Part shown: in pieces, positions 44,651-54,144 of the stretch
How the letters are laid out: each line of letters opens with the position of its first letter
Position numbering within the stretch: position 1 is the stretch's first letter
Assembly: GCF_019392195.1 (NCBI RefSeq)
Contig: NZ_JAHXKI010000002.1
Span: 62,001-126,000, forward strand
From: Marinobacter sp. F4206
Lineage (GTDB): Bacteria; Pseudomonadota; Gammaproteobacteria; Pseudomonadales; Oleiphilaceae
Length of the DNA stretch: 64,000 bases
Direction: 5' to 3'
Program-made: the position numbers and the translations under genes
The notes under the pieces: generated by a model
What the model was told of the DNA's origin: nothing
What the model saw: only the letters and a program-made list of their open reading frames with translations
Database searches by the model: none

Positions 44651-45688
44651 ATGACGCTGACCAAAACAAAAAGCCTGACCCTGGGTGCGCTGGCAATCGG
44701 CTTGGCTGCCGCCGCCTGGTTCATTCCGGATGCCGAGCAACCCAAGCAAAGCGCACCTCCGACCGTTGCAGCCGCCCAAACCGCAGAGACCACCTCCGCC
44801 CAGTCGGCTCCAAAGCCGGCGCCGTCGGTGGCGCCAGAGAACAGTGATCTTGATCAGGTCCGAAACCAGCTGCTCGAAAAATACGGGGCGCAATTGGCGC
44901 ACCCGAAGTCCCAGATTCGCATGCTGGAAGAGCTGATGCGTTACCTTGCGCAGATAGATCCGGAGCACTGGCGTGAGAATATGCTGGCCCTGTTACAGGC
45001 CTGGTTCCCGAATCAGCATGAGGCGCTGACGCAGCGGATGACTTCCCTACTCGCCTATCAGACCTTCATGGAGCGGGAACGGTACGCTTTGAGAGCCATG
45101 ACACCCGACGAACGCCGGGATTTCATCTGGTCCAAGCGGCGGGAACTGTTTGGCGATGAGGCCGAGATTATCTGGCAGGCGGAACTGCAAAACCGGGCCC
45201 TCGCCCAGTCTCTGCAGAGCATTAATTCGGATTCCGGCACCCCCGTTCGCAAAGCACAGGCTTACCACGCAGCCATCGAACAGGCTTTTGGCGAGCAGGC
45301 CAACCGGCTACTGGAAAGCCGGCGCCAGGAACTGACCGACAGGTTCCTCACTCTGTCATCGGTTCAGCAAACCCTTCATCAGCAGTCAGCCCCAGAACGT
45401 TACGACACTCTGCGTGCAATCCGGTCTGAGCTTGGCATGAAGGAAACCGCGCTGAACCGTTGGAGTGAACTCGACAGAACCCGTGACGAACGCTGGAGCC
45501 AGGGCGATCGCTATCAGGCGAAACGGGAAGCGATCATGGCCAAGTACGAAGAAGGCCCCGAGCGACAGGAAACGCTGGAACAGGCAGCGGAAGAGATGTT
45601 CGGTGAGGACATGGCCGAAGTCATCCGCTCCGAGGAAGCCGCCGGCTACTACCGGTTCGACGGCGAACGGGTCTACGGTCAGAACTGA
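44651..45688 (+). CDS. Lipase-specific foldase (Lif)-like chaperone
   Basis: A 345-aa protein with an N-terminal membrane anchor (about 8-25) and a Pro/Ala-rich linker to about residue 60. Long charged helices follow (MLEELMRYLAQ, MTSLLAYQTFMERERYAL, ERRDFIWSKRRELFGDEA, HAAIEQAFGEQANRLLESRR), like the helical clamp of Lif foldases. The Lif family signature RxxFDYxLSA expected after the linker is not visible. It is divergent from the lipase, whereas lif usually follows lip in one operon. Confidence 0.75.
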   Translation: MTLTKTKSLTLGALAIGLAAAAWFIPDAEQPKQSAPPTVAAAQTAETTSAQSAPKPAPSVAPENSDLDQVRNQLLEKYGAQLAHPKSQIRMLEELMRYLAQIDPEHWRENMLALLQAWFPNQHEALTQRMTSLLAYQTFMERERYALRAMTPDERRDFIWSKRRELFGDEAEIIWQAELQNRALAQSLQSINSDSGTPVRKAQAYHAAIEQAFGEQANRLLESRRQELTDRFLTLSSVQQTLHQQSAPERYDTLRAIRSELGMKETALNRWSELDRTRDERWSQGDRYQAKREAIMAKYEEGPERQETLEQAAEEMFGEDMAEVIRSEEAAGYYRFDGERVYGQN

Positions 45689-45740
45689 GATGACAGGGAT
45701 TGCCTGCGCGCCATTGGAATCCCACAACCCGGGGAACAAC

Positions 45741-45756
45741 GGCCCTTTTCAGGGCC
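45741..45756 (+). terminator. Weak hairpin after the chaperone-like gene
   Basis: GGCCCT pairs with AGGGCC around TTTC, 53 bp after the stop, and TACAATTTGTT follows. The T tract is broken, so termination is uncertain. Confidence 0.3.
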
Positions 45757-45898
45757 TACAATTTGTTACCCAATCTTCAACCTAAGTCCCATTGTTGACC
45801 TGTCGTTAGCCACGGAAACTTAGCTCCGGTCAAGAACCAAATAACAAAGAACCAGCCGCGCCATGCTGACCCGGTGCGGCATGCTGGAGCTAACATCC

Positions 45899-47149
45899 AT
45901 GACTTTCAGAAAAGCAGTCTTTTCTGCCTGCCTGCTATTGCTGGCAGTAACCACCGTATCCGCTGAAACCCTGAAGATCGGACTGAATTATCCCCAGACC
46001 GGGCGCTACAAGGATCAGGGTTTGCAACAACGACTCGGCACCTTCCTCGCCGTGGACGAAATCAACCAAGCCGGCGGCGTTATGGGCCGGCAACTGGAGT
46101 TGGTCATCCGCAACACACGCGGGGAACCGGCACAAGGGGCCAAAAATACCGCCGAGATGATCGACCGAGAAGGCGCGGAGATGGTCTTCGGTGGTGTCTC
46201 AAGCGCCGTGGCCATTGCCTCCGGCAAGGCGGCCCGGGACCGTGATCGACTCTATTTCGGAACACTGACCTACTCCAACGCCACCACCGGCAGCGAAGGC
46301 CATGGGCATATGTTCCGGGAGCCCTACAATGCCTGGATGACCGCCAAGGCGCTCAGCCAATATCTCAAGCGCAACCACGCCGGTGAAAAATACTTCTACA
46401 TTACCGCCGACTACACCTGGGGCTGGTCCGTTGAGGAATCAGTGCGCAAGTTCTCCGAGACCGAAAACGCCACCCATCACCCTGGCGTTAAGACTCCATT
46501 TCCGCGGGCACTGATCAATGATTTCCGGGAAGCACTGGAAAAAGCGGCGGCCAGTGACGCCAAGGTGCTGATGCTGGTCCTGTTTGGGGACGATATGGTT
46601 CGTGCCCTGAATGTCGCTTACGAGATGGGCCTGACCGACAAAGTCCAGATTGTGGTGCCCAACCTGACCCTGGGCATGGCCCGCCAGGTCGGCCCCACCA
46701 TCATGGAAGGCATCGTCGGTGGCGCGCCCTGGGTCTGGAACGCGCCTTACGAGAAAAATTACCCCCGGGGCAAGGAATTCGTCGAAGCCTTCTCAAGTCG
46801 CTACGAAATGCGGCCATCCTCTGCCGCTGCATCGGCGTACAGCATCGTGTATCAGTACAAGGAAGCCGTGGAACGGGCCGGCACCACCAACACCTCCAGT
46901 GTCCGGGCCGCTCTCGAGGGGCACCGTTATACGTTCCTGAAAGACGAGCAGCAATGGCGTGAATTTGACCACCAGAACGAACAGACGGTGTATGTGGTCA
47001 AGGTCAAACCCCGCAACACGGTGGTTGCCGACCAGTACAGCTCCGATTACTTCAATATCATCGATTCGATGCCGGGAAATGAGGCAACCCAAACCCGTGC
47101 GGAATGGGAGGATCGGCGTGCTCAGGCTGGCAAGCCGCTGACACTTTGA
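45899..47149 (+). CDS. Periplasmic substrate-binding protein (Leu/Ile/Val-type), orphan
   Basis: A 416-aa protein. I start at 45899 (MTFRKAVFSA), giving a signal peptide cleaved near VSA|ETLKIG. The type I periplasmic-binding fold (Peripla_BP_6) has KIGLNYPQTGRYKDQG near 25-40, AVDEINQAGGVMGRQLELV near 52-70 and DYTWGWSVEE. No permease or ATPase gene is adjacent: the neighbours are a lipase chaperone and glpR. It may serve a transporter encoded elsewhere or a sensor kinase or cyclase. Confidence 0.85.
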   Translation: MTFRKAVFSACLLLLAVTTVSAETLKIGLNYPQTGRYKDQGLQQRLGTFLAVDEINQAGGVMGRQLELVIRNTRGEPAQGAKNTAEMIDREGAEMVFGGVSSAVAIASGKAARDRDRLYFGTLTYSNATTGSEGHGHMFREPYNAWMTAKALSQYLKRNHAGEKYFYITADYTWGWSVEESVRKFSETENATHHPGVKTPFPRALINDFREALEKAAASDAKVLMLVLFGDDMVRALNVAYEMGLTDKVQIVVPNLTLGMARQVGPTIMEGIVGGAPWVWNAPYEKNYPRGKEFVEAFSSRYEMRPSSAAASAYSIVYQYKEAVERAGTTNTSSVRAALEGHRYTFLKDEQQWREFDHQNEQTVYVVKVKPRNTVVADQYSSDYFNIIDSMPGNEATQTRAEWEDRRAQAGKPLTL

Positions 47150-47158
47150 GGATGATCA

Positions 47159-47197
47159 AAAGGTCGGGACCTTTGGTGAGGCCTGCCTCATCAAAGG
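47159..47197 (+). other. Two competing hairpins between the binding-protein gene and glpR
   Basis: AAAGGT (47159-47164) pairs with ACCTTT (47169-47174) around CGGG. A longer 12-bp stem, CCTTTGGTGAGG (47170-47181) with CCTCATCAAAGG (47186-47197) around CCTG and containing one G-T pair, overlaps it. They cannot form together. No T tract follows on the plus strand. Confidence 0.5.
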
Positions 47198-47290
47198 CTG
47201 CATAACCCCCTGAAAATCACTAGACTTGAGGATTCGCTCGAAGCGGTTCGGATTTCGCGTTAGAACATTACCAAGGCAGAGGAAGTGTGA

Positions 47291-48049
47291 ATGGCACAGC
47301 GTCGCCGACAGGACCTGATCATGGAGCTGATCCAGCAGAATGGATTCGTAACCACGGAGGAACTGGTCGATCAATTCAAGGTAACGCCTCAAACCATCCG
47401 CCGCGACCTCAACGAACTGGCCAGGGAAAAGAAGCTTCGCCGCCACCACGGTGGTGCGGGTATCGACTCGAGTACGGTCAACACGGCCTACCAGGCCCGC
47501 AAGATTATGGACCTGGAGGCCAAGGAACGGATTGCCGAAGCCCTGGTTGAAATGATCCCCGACAACGCTTCGATGTTCATCAACATTGGCACCACCACGG
47601 AGACGATCGCCAGGGCCCTACTGGCAAAGAACAATCTCCAGATTGTCACCAACAACCTGCACGTCGCCTCCATCCTCTCTGCCAAGGAAGATTTCCACGT
47701 GATCATCGCCGGTGGCGAGGTCCGGAATCGAGACGGCGGTATCGTGGGTGAGGCCACCCGTGATTTTATCAATCAGTTCAAGATGGATTTCGGCATCATC
47801 GGCATCAGCGGCATCCACGACGATGGCTCACTGCTCGACTTCGATTACCGGGAGGTCCGTGTGGCCCAGGCAATCATCGCCAATTCGGATCAGGTCCTCC
47901 TTGCCGCAGACCACACCAAATTCGGCCGCAATGCCATGGTTCGCCTGGGCAACATCACCCAGGCCGATCACGTCTTCACCGACGCCCAGCCTCCACTGGA
48001 CATTCGCCAACTGCTGACCGAACACGACGTCAAACTTCACATCGTCTGA
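47291..48049 (+). CDS. glpR: Glycerol-3-phosphate regulon repressor GlpR (DeoR family)
   Basis: A 252-aa protein. The DeoR-type winged helix is at 1-60 ([17 protein letters not shown], then [21 protein letters not shown]) and HHGGA follows. The sugar-phosphate-binding C-terminal domain has [15 protein letters not shown] and [10 protein letters not shown]. It binds glycerol-3-phosphate and releases DNA. The next gene is glpD, with operator-like sites before it. GAGGAAG precedes the start. glpF and glpK, neighbours of glpR in many pseudomonads, are absent from the window. Confidence 0.93.
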   Translation: MAQRRRQDLIMELIQQNGFVTTEELVDQFKVTPQTIRRDLNELAREKKLRRHHGGAGIDSSTVNTAYQARKIMDLEAKERIAEALVEMIPDNASMFINIGTTTETIARALLAKNNLQIVTNNLHVASILSAKEDFHVIIAGGEVRNRDGGIVGEATRDFINQFKMDFGIIGISGIHDDGSLLDFDYREVRVAQAIIANSDQVLLAADHTKFGRNAMVRLGNITQADHVFTDAQPPLDIRQLLTEHDVKLHIV

Positions 48050-48094
48050 ATGCGAACTCTCGCGCCCTGTGTAGCGCCCTCTGATCCAACCCAG

Positions 48095-48167
48095 AATGTT
48101 CGTTTATTTTCTTATTTTTCCTTTACGAATATTTCAGACTTTCGCATAATGCTCGAAATCGAATGAA
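48095..48167 (+). promoter_or_regulatory. glpD promoter with GlpR half-sites
   Basis: -35 TTTACG (48122-48127) and -10 CATAAT (48145-48150) are 17 bp apart, giving a start near 48157. GlpR-type half-sites overlie it: AATGTTCGTT (48095-48104), TACGAATATT (48124-48133, over the -35) and the near-palindrome AATGCTCGAAATCGAATGAA (48148-48167, over the -10 and start). They resemble the E. coli operator WATKYTCGWW. Confidence 0.6.
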
Positions 48168-48220
48168 AAGTGTGCAACGCAGGGTCGCACTATTACCAGA
48201 GAGGAAGGAGAAGACCAGCC

Positions 48221-49750
48221 ATGACCAAGGAACAGGACACCTTTGACGTTGTTGTCGTCGGTGGCGGCGTGAACGGTACAGGCATCGCGATGGATGCGGC
48301 AGGGCGTGGTCTCAAGGTTCTGCTTTGTGAAATGAATGATCTGGCCTCGGCCACATCGTCCAGCAGCAGCAAACTGATCCACGGTGGGCTGCGCTACCTC
48401 GAGCATTATGAGTTCCGACTGGTCCGCGAGGCGCTTTCCGAACGTGAATCACTGCTCCGGAACTCTCCGCACATCATGTGGCCCATGCGCTTCCGGCTGC
48501 CTCACCGCCCTCACCTGCGGCCGGCCTGGATGATCCGGACCGGACTGTTTCTGTACGACCATCTGGCCAAGCGGGAGCTGCTGCCCGGCTCCCGATCAAT
48601 CAGGTTCGACAGTTCCGACCCGCTGAAACCCGAGCTTACCAAAGGTTTCGAATATTCCGATGGCTGGGTAGACGACGCCCGGCTGGTCGTACTGACGGCA
48701 AAAAAGGCCCAGCAGTCCGGCGCCCGGATCATGACCCGGACCAAATGCGTGAAGGCCGAGCGAGGCACCAGCAATTGGAAGGTGACGCTCAGTGATACGC
48801 GGGACGGCACCGAACAAATGGTCACCACCCGGGCCATTGTCAACGCGTCCGGGCCCTGGGTGAGCAAACTGTTCGGTGAGACCTTTTCTATGCCTGCGCC
48901 CAGAGCCATTCGCATGGTCAAGGGCAGCCACATCGTTGTGCCCCGCCTGAACAAAGGCACCGAAGCCTACATCCTGCAAAACGAGGACGAGCGCATCGTG
49001 TTCGTGATTCCCTATGAAGACCAGTTTTCACTGATAGGCACGACGGATGTCGAGTACGAAGGAGATCCCAAACAGGCGCGAATCTCCCCGGAAGAGACCA
49101 AGTACCTTCTCGATATCGTGAACGCACATTTCAAGCGTCAACTCGACGCTGATGACGTTGTCTGGTCCTATTCCGGCGTTCGTCCCCTGATGGACGGCGA
49201 AGAGGAAAACGCACACAAAGCCTCCCGGGACTATTCCTTTGAAGTCAGCAGTGATCCGGGCAAGGCGCCCCTGATTTCGGTCTTCGGTGGAAAGATCACG
49301 ACCTACCGGAAACTGGCGGAGGCGGCCACCGACAAACTCTGTCAGTTCTTTCCGCAGGCAAAGGGGCCCTGGACCAAGAACGCCGTTCTGCCGGGAGGCG
49401 ATTTCGACAACCAGGAAAACCTGTCGGCCCGCCTGCAGCATGACTTCCCCTGGTTACCGGCGAACGTGATCAGCCGTTATGCGAGAACCTATGGAACCAG
49501 CGCCTACGCCTTCCTGCGCGACTGCAGCTCGATGGAGGATCTCGGCCAGCATTTCGCGGGCACGCTTTACGCCACCGAGGTTCGTTATCTCACTGAAGCC
49601 GAATGGGCCATGGACGCTGAAGACATACTGTGGCGCCGCACCAAACAGGGGCTCTACGCGACAGAGCAGGATGTCGAAAACCTCGATCACTTTCTTCAGA
49701 GGCAGCAAGGAGCGAATCCGCACGAAACAGCCATGCACCACAGCGCCTGA
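48221..49750 (+). CDS. glpD: Aerobic glycerol-3-phosphate dehydrogenase
   Basis: Membrane-associated FAD enzyme that oxidises glycerol-3-phosphate to DHAP and passes electrons to quinone. The 509-aa protein starts at 48221 (MTKEQDTFDVVV), with AGGAAGGAG upstream. The FAD Rossmann motif VVVGGGVNGTGIAMDAAGRG is near 9-28, SSSSKLIHGGLRYLEHYEFR near 47-66, and FGGKITTYRKLAE in the C-terminal FAD-binding part. It is transcribed with operator sites upstream and follows glpR. Confidence 0.96.
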   Translation: MTKEQDTFDVVVVGGGVNGTGIAMDAAGRGLKVLLCEMNDLASATSSSSSKLIHGGLRYLEHYEFRLVREALSERESLLRNSPHIMWPMRFRLPHRPHLRPAWMIRTGLFLYDHLAKRELLPGSRSIRFDSSDPLKPELTKGFEYSDGWVDDARLVVLTAKKAQQSGARIMTRTKCVKAERGTSNWKVTLSDTRDGTEQMVTTRAIVNASGPWVSKLFGETFSMPAPRAIRMVKGSHIVVPRLNKGTEAYILQNEDERIVFVIPYEDQFSLIGTTDVEYEGDPKQARISPEETKYLLDIVNAHFKRQLDADDVVWSYSGVRPLMDGEEENAHKASRDYSFEVSSDPGKAPLISVFGGKITTYRKLAEAATDKLCQFFPQAKGPWTKNAVLPGGDFDNQENLSARLQHDFPWLPANVISRYARTYGTSAYAFLRDCSSMEDLGQHFAGTLYATEVRYLTEAEWAMDAEDILWRRTKQGLYATEQDVENLDHFLQRQQGANPHETAMHHSA

Positions 49751-49753
49751 TGA

Positions 49754-50356
49754 TCAGGTCTCTGCCAGGATCGAGGCAATTCGCGCCCGCAGCGCCGGGA
49801 CAGTGACCTCTTCAAACCAGGGATTCCTGCGTAACCACAGATTGTTGCGGGGGCTGGGGTGCGGCATTGGCACCACGTCTGGCCAGAAGCGCTTCCAGTT
49901 CTGTACATTACCCGTCACCGAGACCTCGCCATCCGGCAGATGCCAGGCATGGGCGTACCGGCCAATCACCAGCGTCAATTCAATATCCGGCAAGCGATCA
50001 AGCAGAACCTGTCGCCAGGCCGGTGCGCACTCCGGGCGCGGGGGCAGATCACCGGATTTTCCCGTCCCCGGGTAACAGAACCCCATCGGCAGAATGGCCA
50101 GTTTCTGCTCATCGTAGAAGGTGTCCCGGGTCACCCCCATCCAATCGCGCAACCGGTCACCGCTGGGATCATTGAAGGGGAGCCCGGTGTCGTGAACGCG
50201 GCGACCGGGCGCCTGTCCGACCACCAGAATGCGAGACGACTCCGACAACTGGATGACTGGCCTTGGGCCAGACGGCAGCACATCCTTGCAGATGGTACAG
50301 GCCCTTACCCGTCGAACCAGTTCCTGGAAGGGTAACTTGGCAAGATTGTCAGTCAT
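49754..50356 (-). CDS. Uracil-DNA glycosylase superfamily protein, Fe-S cysteines present
   Basis: A 200-aa protein. I start at 50356 (MTDNLAKLPF). Motif I is GQAPGRRVHDTGLPF near 47-61 and motif II is HPSPRNN near 166-172. Four cysteines, C20-x2-C23 and C94-x15-C110, are spaced as in the [4Fe-4S] family 4 enzymes, but the motif I/II residues differ (GQAPG for GEAPG, HPSP for HPAA). It could excise uracil or act as a related nuclease or binding protein. It ends 3 bp after the convergent glpD stop. Confidence 0.82.
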   Translation of the reverse strand: MTDNLAKLPFQELVRRVRACTICKDVLPSGPRPVIQLSESSRILVVGQAPGRRVHDTGLPFNDPSGDRLRDWMGVTRDTFYDEQKLAILPMGFCYPGTGKSGDLPPRPECAPAWRQVLLDRLPDIELTLVIGRYAHAWHLPDGEVSVTGNVQNWKRFWPDVVPMPHPSPRNNLWLRRNPWFEEVTVPALRARIASILAET

Positions 50357-50436
50357 TGATCCATCGTCGTCCCAGCGATTGCATAACTCACACTTTCCCG
50401 TAACCATAGAGCGACACGAACACAAAAGGAACCGTT

Positions 50437-51171
50437 ATGAATGCTAAGGCAGGCGCTCTCCCGGACATCAACGTGGAAGAGTTTCGAAAAGTGGTGCGCA
50501 GCCGACGTTCGATACGTCGATTCAGGGACGAACCGGTGCCGGACGACGTCCTCGCGGACTGCCTCGATCTGGCCACACTCGCTCCCAACTCAAGCAATTT
50601 GCAGCCCTGGGAGTTTTATGTGGTTCGCACGCCGGAATTGAAATCCAGGCTGGCCGACGCCTGCCTCGGGCAGAATGCGGCCAAAACCGCACCGGTCCTG
50701 ATTGCCATTGTTGCCCGCACCGACACATGGCGGAACCACGCCCGCCTCGCGGTCGAGGAATGGCCTGAAGAGAAACTCCCGCCGATTGTCGAAAAGTACT
50801 ACCGCAAGATTGCTCCAATCCATTACAGCCAGGGACCACTGGGTCTTCTGGGCGTTGCGAAGAAGGCCGCCGGGTACGTGGTTGGACTGTCCCGCCCGGT
50901 TCCAAGGGGCCCCTATTCAGCCAATGAAATGAAAGTTTGGGCCACCAAATCAACCGCATTGGCCGCCGAAAACCTGATGCTGGCCCTCCGGGCCCACGGG
51001 TATGACTCCTGTCCGATGGAAGGCTTCGATGAATGCCGGGTGAAAAAACTGCTGAAAATTCCCAGGAAAGGGCTGGTCACCATGGTATTGGCAGCCGGAA
51101 AACGGGCAGAGAACGGCGTTTATAACCAGCAGTACCGGTTAGACCAGACGCAACTGATTCACTATCTGTAA
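50437..51171 (+). CDS. Nitroreductase-family flavoprotein
   Basis: A 244-aa FMN-dependent enzyme. RSRRSIRRFRDEPVPDD near 13-29 is the N-terminal phosphate-binding stretch, and ATLAPNSSNLQPWEFYV near 45-61 follows. The C-terminal YDSCPMEGFDECRVKKLL lies in the usual FMN-contact region. It would reduce nitroaromatics, quinones or related acceptors with NAD(P)H. The gene is divergent from the glycosylase-like gene. Confidence 0.88.
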   Translation: MNAKAGALPDINVEEFRKVVRSRRSIRRFRDEPVPDDVLADCLDLATLAPNSSNLQPWEFYVVRTPELKSRLADACLGQNAAKTAPVLIAIVARTDTWRNHARLAVEEWPEEKLPPIVEKYYRKIAPIHYSQGPLGLLGVAKKAAGYVVGLSRPVPRGPYSANEMKVWATKSTALAAENLMLALRAHGYDSCPMEGFDECRVKKLLKIPRKGLVTMVLAAGKRAENGVYNQQYRLDQTQLIHYL

Positions 51172-51197
51172 TCAGCGCCGAGGCCCGCCGGCATGGA

Positions 51198-52163
51198 TTA
51201 GACCTCCGGATTCCCCAGCGCCTCAGCCGCACCCAGAAGACCGGTGTGGGGCTCGGTCACCACATAGACTGGAGTACGCTCGACCAGTGGGCGCATGCGA
51301 CCCTTGTCTTCGAAGCCCACCCGAAAGGGGCTCTCAAGGAAGAAATCGAGAAAGCGGGGCAGGATGCCACCACAGAGATAGACGCCGCCGGTGCTGCCCA
51401 ACGTCAGCACCGCATTGCCGGCAACCCGTCCCAGAATTTCGCAGAAATGCCGCAAGGTGTGACGTGCCAAAGCATCCGCCTGTCCCAGTGCCGCCGCGGT
51501 GACTTTGTCCGGCGCGTCCAGCGGAGCGGCAACACCCTGGATTTCCGCGTGGGCCCGGTAAAGATTCAGCAACCCCTGGCCGGACAGAATCCGTTCCACG
51601 GACACACGACCAAAGCGGGCTTTCAAGATGCGCAGGACGGCCATTTCAGTATCGTCGGTGGGCGCAAAGTCCACATGACCACCTTCGGTCATCAGGGGCA
51701 CCCAGCCGTGGCTAATGGGCACCAGAGCGGAGACACCCAGGCCGGTTCCCGGGCCCATCACCAGCCGGGGCCCGCGGGCATCGCCCGGCCCGCCACAAAC
51801 ATGAACCAGCCTATCTGAACCAACGTGAGGCACGCCCAGCGCCATGGCCGTATAGTCATTTACAACCTTGAAAGACTGCCAGCCAAACCGGGACCGGATC
51901 TCGTCGGTGTCGAAGCACCAGTGGTTATTGGTCATCCGTACCCGGGTACCGCTCACCGGAGAGGCCACCGCAAAGCAGGCTTCGGAAACAGCTGCCACGC
52001 CGGCGCGCCTGAGGTAGTCCACCACGGCATCCTCGAAATTGCCGTAATCCCTGCATGGCAGGGCTTCAACGGCTTCCAGCCGGCTACTGCCCTGCTCGAC
52101 CAGTGCAAACCGGGCGTTGGTACCACCAATATCCCCTACCAGGGCGTAATGATCTGCGGTCAT
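51198..52163 (-). CDS. glk: Glucokinase
   Basis: Phosphorylates glucose with ATP at the start of the Entner-Doudoroff route. The 321-aa protein belongs to the bacterial hexokinase/ROK-related glucokinase type. It has the phosphate loop [14 protein letters not shown] near 10-23, [14 protein letters not shown], and [12 protein letters not shown] in the C-terminal half. Its start overlaps the edd stop by 4 bp (ATGA), so edd and glk are translationally coupled. Confidence 0.95.
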   Translation of the reverse strand: MTADHYALVGDIGGTNARFALVEQGSSRLEAVEALPCRDYGNFEDAVVDYLRRAGVAAVSEACFAVASPVSGTRVRMTNNHWCFDTDEIRSRFGWQSFKVVNDYTAMALGVPHVGSDRLVHVCGGPGDARGPRLVMGPGTGLGVSALVPISHGWVPLMTEGGHVDFAPTDDTEMAVLRILKARFGRVSVERILSGQGLLNLYRAHAEIQGVAAPLDAPDKVTAAALGQADALARHTLRHFCEILGRVAGNAVLTLGSTGGVYLCGGILPRFLDFFLESPFRVGFEDKGRMRPLVERTPVYVVTEPHTGLLGAAEALGNPEV

Positions 52164-53980
52164 GCGTTATGATTCCAGAAAAAGCTGGCGCCCTCCTCGG
52201 GGGTACTCGCAGAACGGCGCATCCAGCCGAACAACTCCCGACCGTAACCGTGATGGTATCCGCTAAGGTCAGCTTTGACCGAACCCCGTTCTACAAACTC
52301 GTGATGGTCAACCTCGACGCTCAAACGGCCAGTCTGTGCATCGAGGCAGATCAGGTCACCGTCCCGGACCCGAGCCAATGGCCCGCCATCAAGCGCTTCC
52401 GGGTAGACATGAATAGCCGCGGGCACCTTGCCTGAGGCCCCGGACATTCTGCCGTCGGTCACCAAACCGACCTTGTAACCCCGATCCTGAAGGACGCCCA
52501 GGTAGGGGGTCAGTTTGTGTAACTCCGGCATACCATTAGCCTTTGGCCCCTGGAAGCGCACAACGACGATGCAGTCCTTGTCCAGATCGCCGGCATCGAA
52601 CGCTGCTTTCAGTTCGTTCTGATCATCGAAAACCACCGCCGGGGCTTCCACTCTGCGGTGTTCCTCCGCCACTGCCGACACCTTGATAACCCCCCGTCCC
52701 AGATTGCCATCCAGAACACGCAATCCCCCATCCGGGGCAAAGGGCTCAGCCGCCGAACTGAGCACTTCCGGACGCAGACTTTTCGCCGGTGCCGGCTGCC
52801 AGGCCAGGTTATCACCCTCCAGGACGGGATGCCGGGAGTACCGGTCCAGACCGTGCCCCACCACAGTCTCGACATCGTTGTGCAGATACCCGCCATTCAG
52901 CAGCTCACGAATCAGAAACGGGGTGCCGCCTGCCTCATGGAAGGCGTTCACATCTTCCTGGCCGTTCGGATAGATGCGGGTCATGGAGGGCACCACCGAG
53001 GACAACTCCGCATAGTCGTTCCAGTCGATGATGATGCCGGCGGCGCGGGCAATGGCAATCCAGTGAATGGTGTGATTGGTTGATCCGCCGGTCACCAGCA
53101 AGGCGACCAGCGCATTGACGATGCTTTTCTCGTCAACCATATCGCCCAGACCGAGCTCGCCGCCATGGGGTTTGGACAATCGAATCACCTGCTCCGTCGC
53201 CACCCGGGTCAGCCTATCCCGAAGCGGGGTACCGGGATTCACAAAGGCGGCACCGGGCAGGTGCAGCCCCATTACCTCCACCAGCAGTTGATTGCTGTTG
53301 GCCGTGCCGTAGAACGTGCAAGTACCGGGACTGTGGTAAGACTTGCTTTCGGCCTCCAGCAGCTCATCCCTCCCAACCTTACCTTCGGCATAAAGCTGTC
53401 GAATGCGCTGCTTCTCCTTGTTTGGCAAACCCGACGGCATCGGACCGGCCGGAACCAGGATGGTCGGCAGATAACCAAAGCTGAGGGAGCCAATCAGCAG
53501 CCCGGGAACAATCTTGTCACAGATCCCCAGAAGCAAGGTGGCGTCAAACATATTATGACTCAGCGCCACTGCGGTACTCATGGCAATGGTGTCGCGGGAA
53601 AAAAGGCTGAGTTCCATACCCGGCTGCCCCTGGGTTACGCCATCACACATGGCCGGCGTGCCCCCCGCAAACTGGGCGACTGACCCCATGCCGTGGGCTG
53701 CCTCCCGGATAATATCCGGGAACTTTTCATAGGGCTGGTGGGCCGAAAGCATATCATTGTAGGCAGACACGACAGCGACGTTGGCCTTGTTCATGAACTT
53801 CAGTGCGTCCTTGTCGCCGGGAGCACAAGCTGCAAAACCATGCGCCAGATTTCCGCACGAAAGGCTGCTCCGATGGGGGGACTGGTCTTTCAGCTCATTC
53901 ATCCGGTTGAGATAGTCCTGCCGGCTGGACCGACTGCGGTCAATGATTCGCTGTGTAACCTTGTCGACGATCGGGTGCAT
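52160..53980 (-). CDS. edd: Phosphogluconate dehydratase
   Basis: Dehydrates 6-phosphogluconate to 2-keto-3-deoxy-6-phosphogluconate (KDPG). I start at 53980 ([12 protein letters not shown]), where GGAG lies 6 bp upstream; this gives 606 aa, near the E. coli 603. The IlvD/Edd fold carries [Fe-S] cysteines, including [28 protein letters not shown] and [30 protein letters not shown] is also conserved. It is divergent from gap. Confidence 0.96.
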   Translation of the reverse strand: MHPIVDKVTQRIIDRSRSSRQDYLNRMNELKDQSPHRSSLSCGNLAHGFAACAPGDKDALKFMNKANVAVVSAYNDMLSAHQPYEKFPDIIREAAHGMGSVAQFAGGTPAMCDGVTQGQPGMELSLFSRDTIAMSTAVALSHNMFDATLLLGICDKIVPGLLIGSLSFGYLPTILVPAGPMPSGLPNKEKQRIRQLYAEGKVGRDELLEAESKSYHSPGTCTFYGTANSNQLLVEVMGLHLPGAAFVNPGTPLRDRLTRVATEQVIRLSKPHGGELGLGDMVDEKSIVNALVALLVTGGSTNHTIHWIAIARAAGIIIDWNDYAELSSVVPSMTRIYPNGQEDVNAFHEAGGTPFLIRELLNGGYLHNDVETVVGHGLDRYSRHPVLEGDNLAWQPAPAKSLRPEVLSSAAEPFAPDGGLRVLDGNLGRGVIKVSAVAEEHRRVEAPAVVFDDQNELKAAFDAGDLDKDCIVVVRFQGPKANGMPELHKLTPYLGVLQDRGYKVGLVTDGRMSGASGKVPAAIHVYPEALDGGPLARVRDGDLICLDAQTGRLSVEVDHHEFVERGSVKADLSGYHHGYGRELFGWMRRSASTPEEGASFFWNHNA

Positions 53981-54084
53981 GATGAGCTCCATTAAACTGA
54001 CTGGTTGGACGCCTACATAGACGTAACTTTACTTTCTTTTTACGGATTTATCAGCTGCCATACGTTCAAAAAAGCCACTTTTAT

Positions 54085-54100
54085 TGTATTATTTACTACA
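54085..54100. promoter_or_regulatory. Candidate HexR site in the edd-gap intergenic region
   Basis: TGTATTATTTACTACA is an imperfect palindrome (6 of 8 positions). Its -10-like TATTAT (54087-54092) would be covered by a bound repressor. HexR sites in Pseudomonas and Shewanella have the TGTA...TACA form. It lies 45 bp before the gap ATG and 105 bp from edd. Confidence 0.5.
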
Positions 54101-54144
54101 CAAAATAAGGAAAACGACAAAACCAACAACCGAGGAGTCGGACG

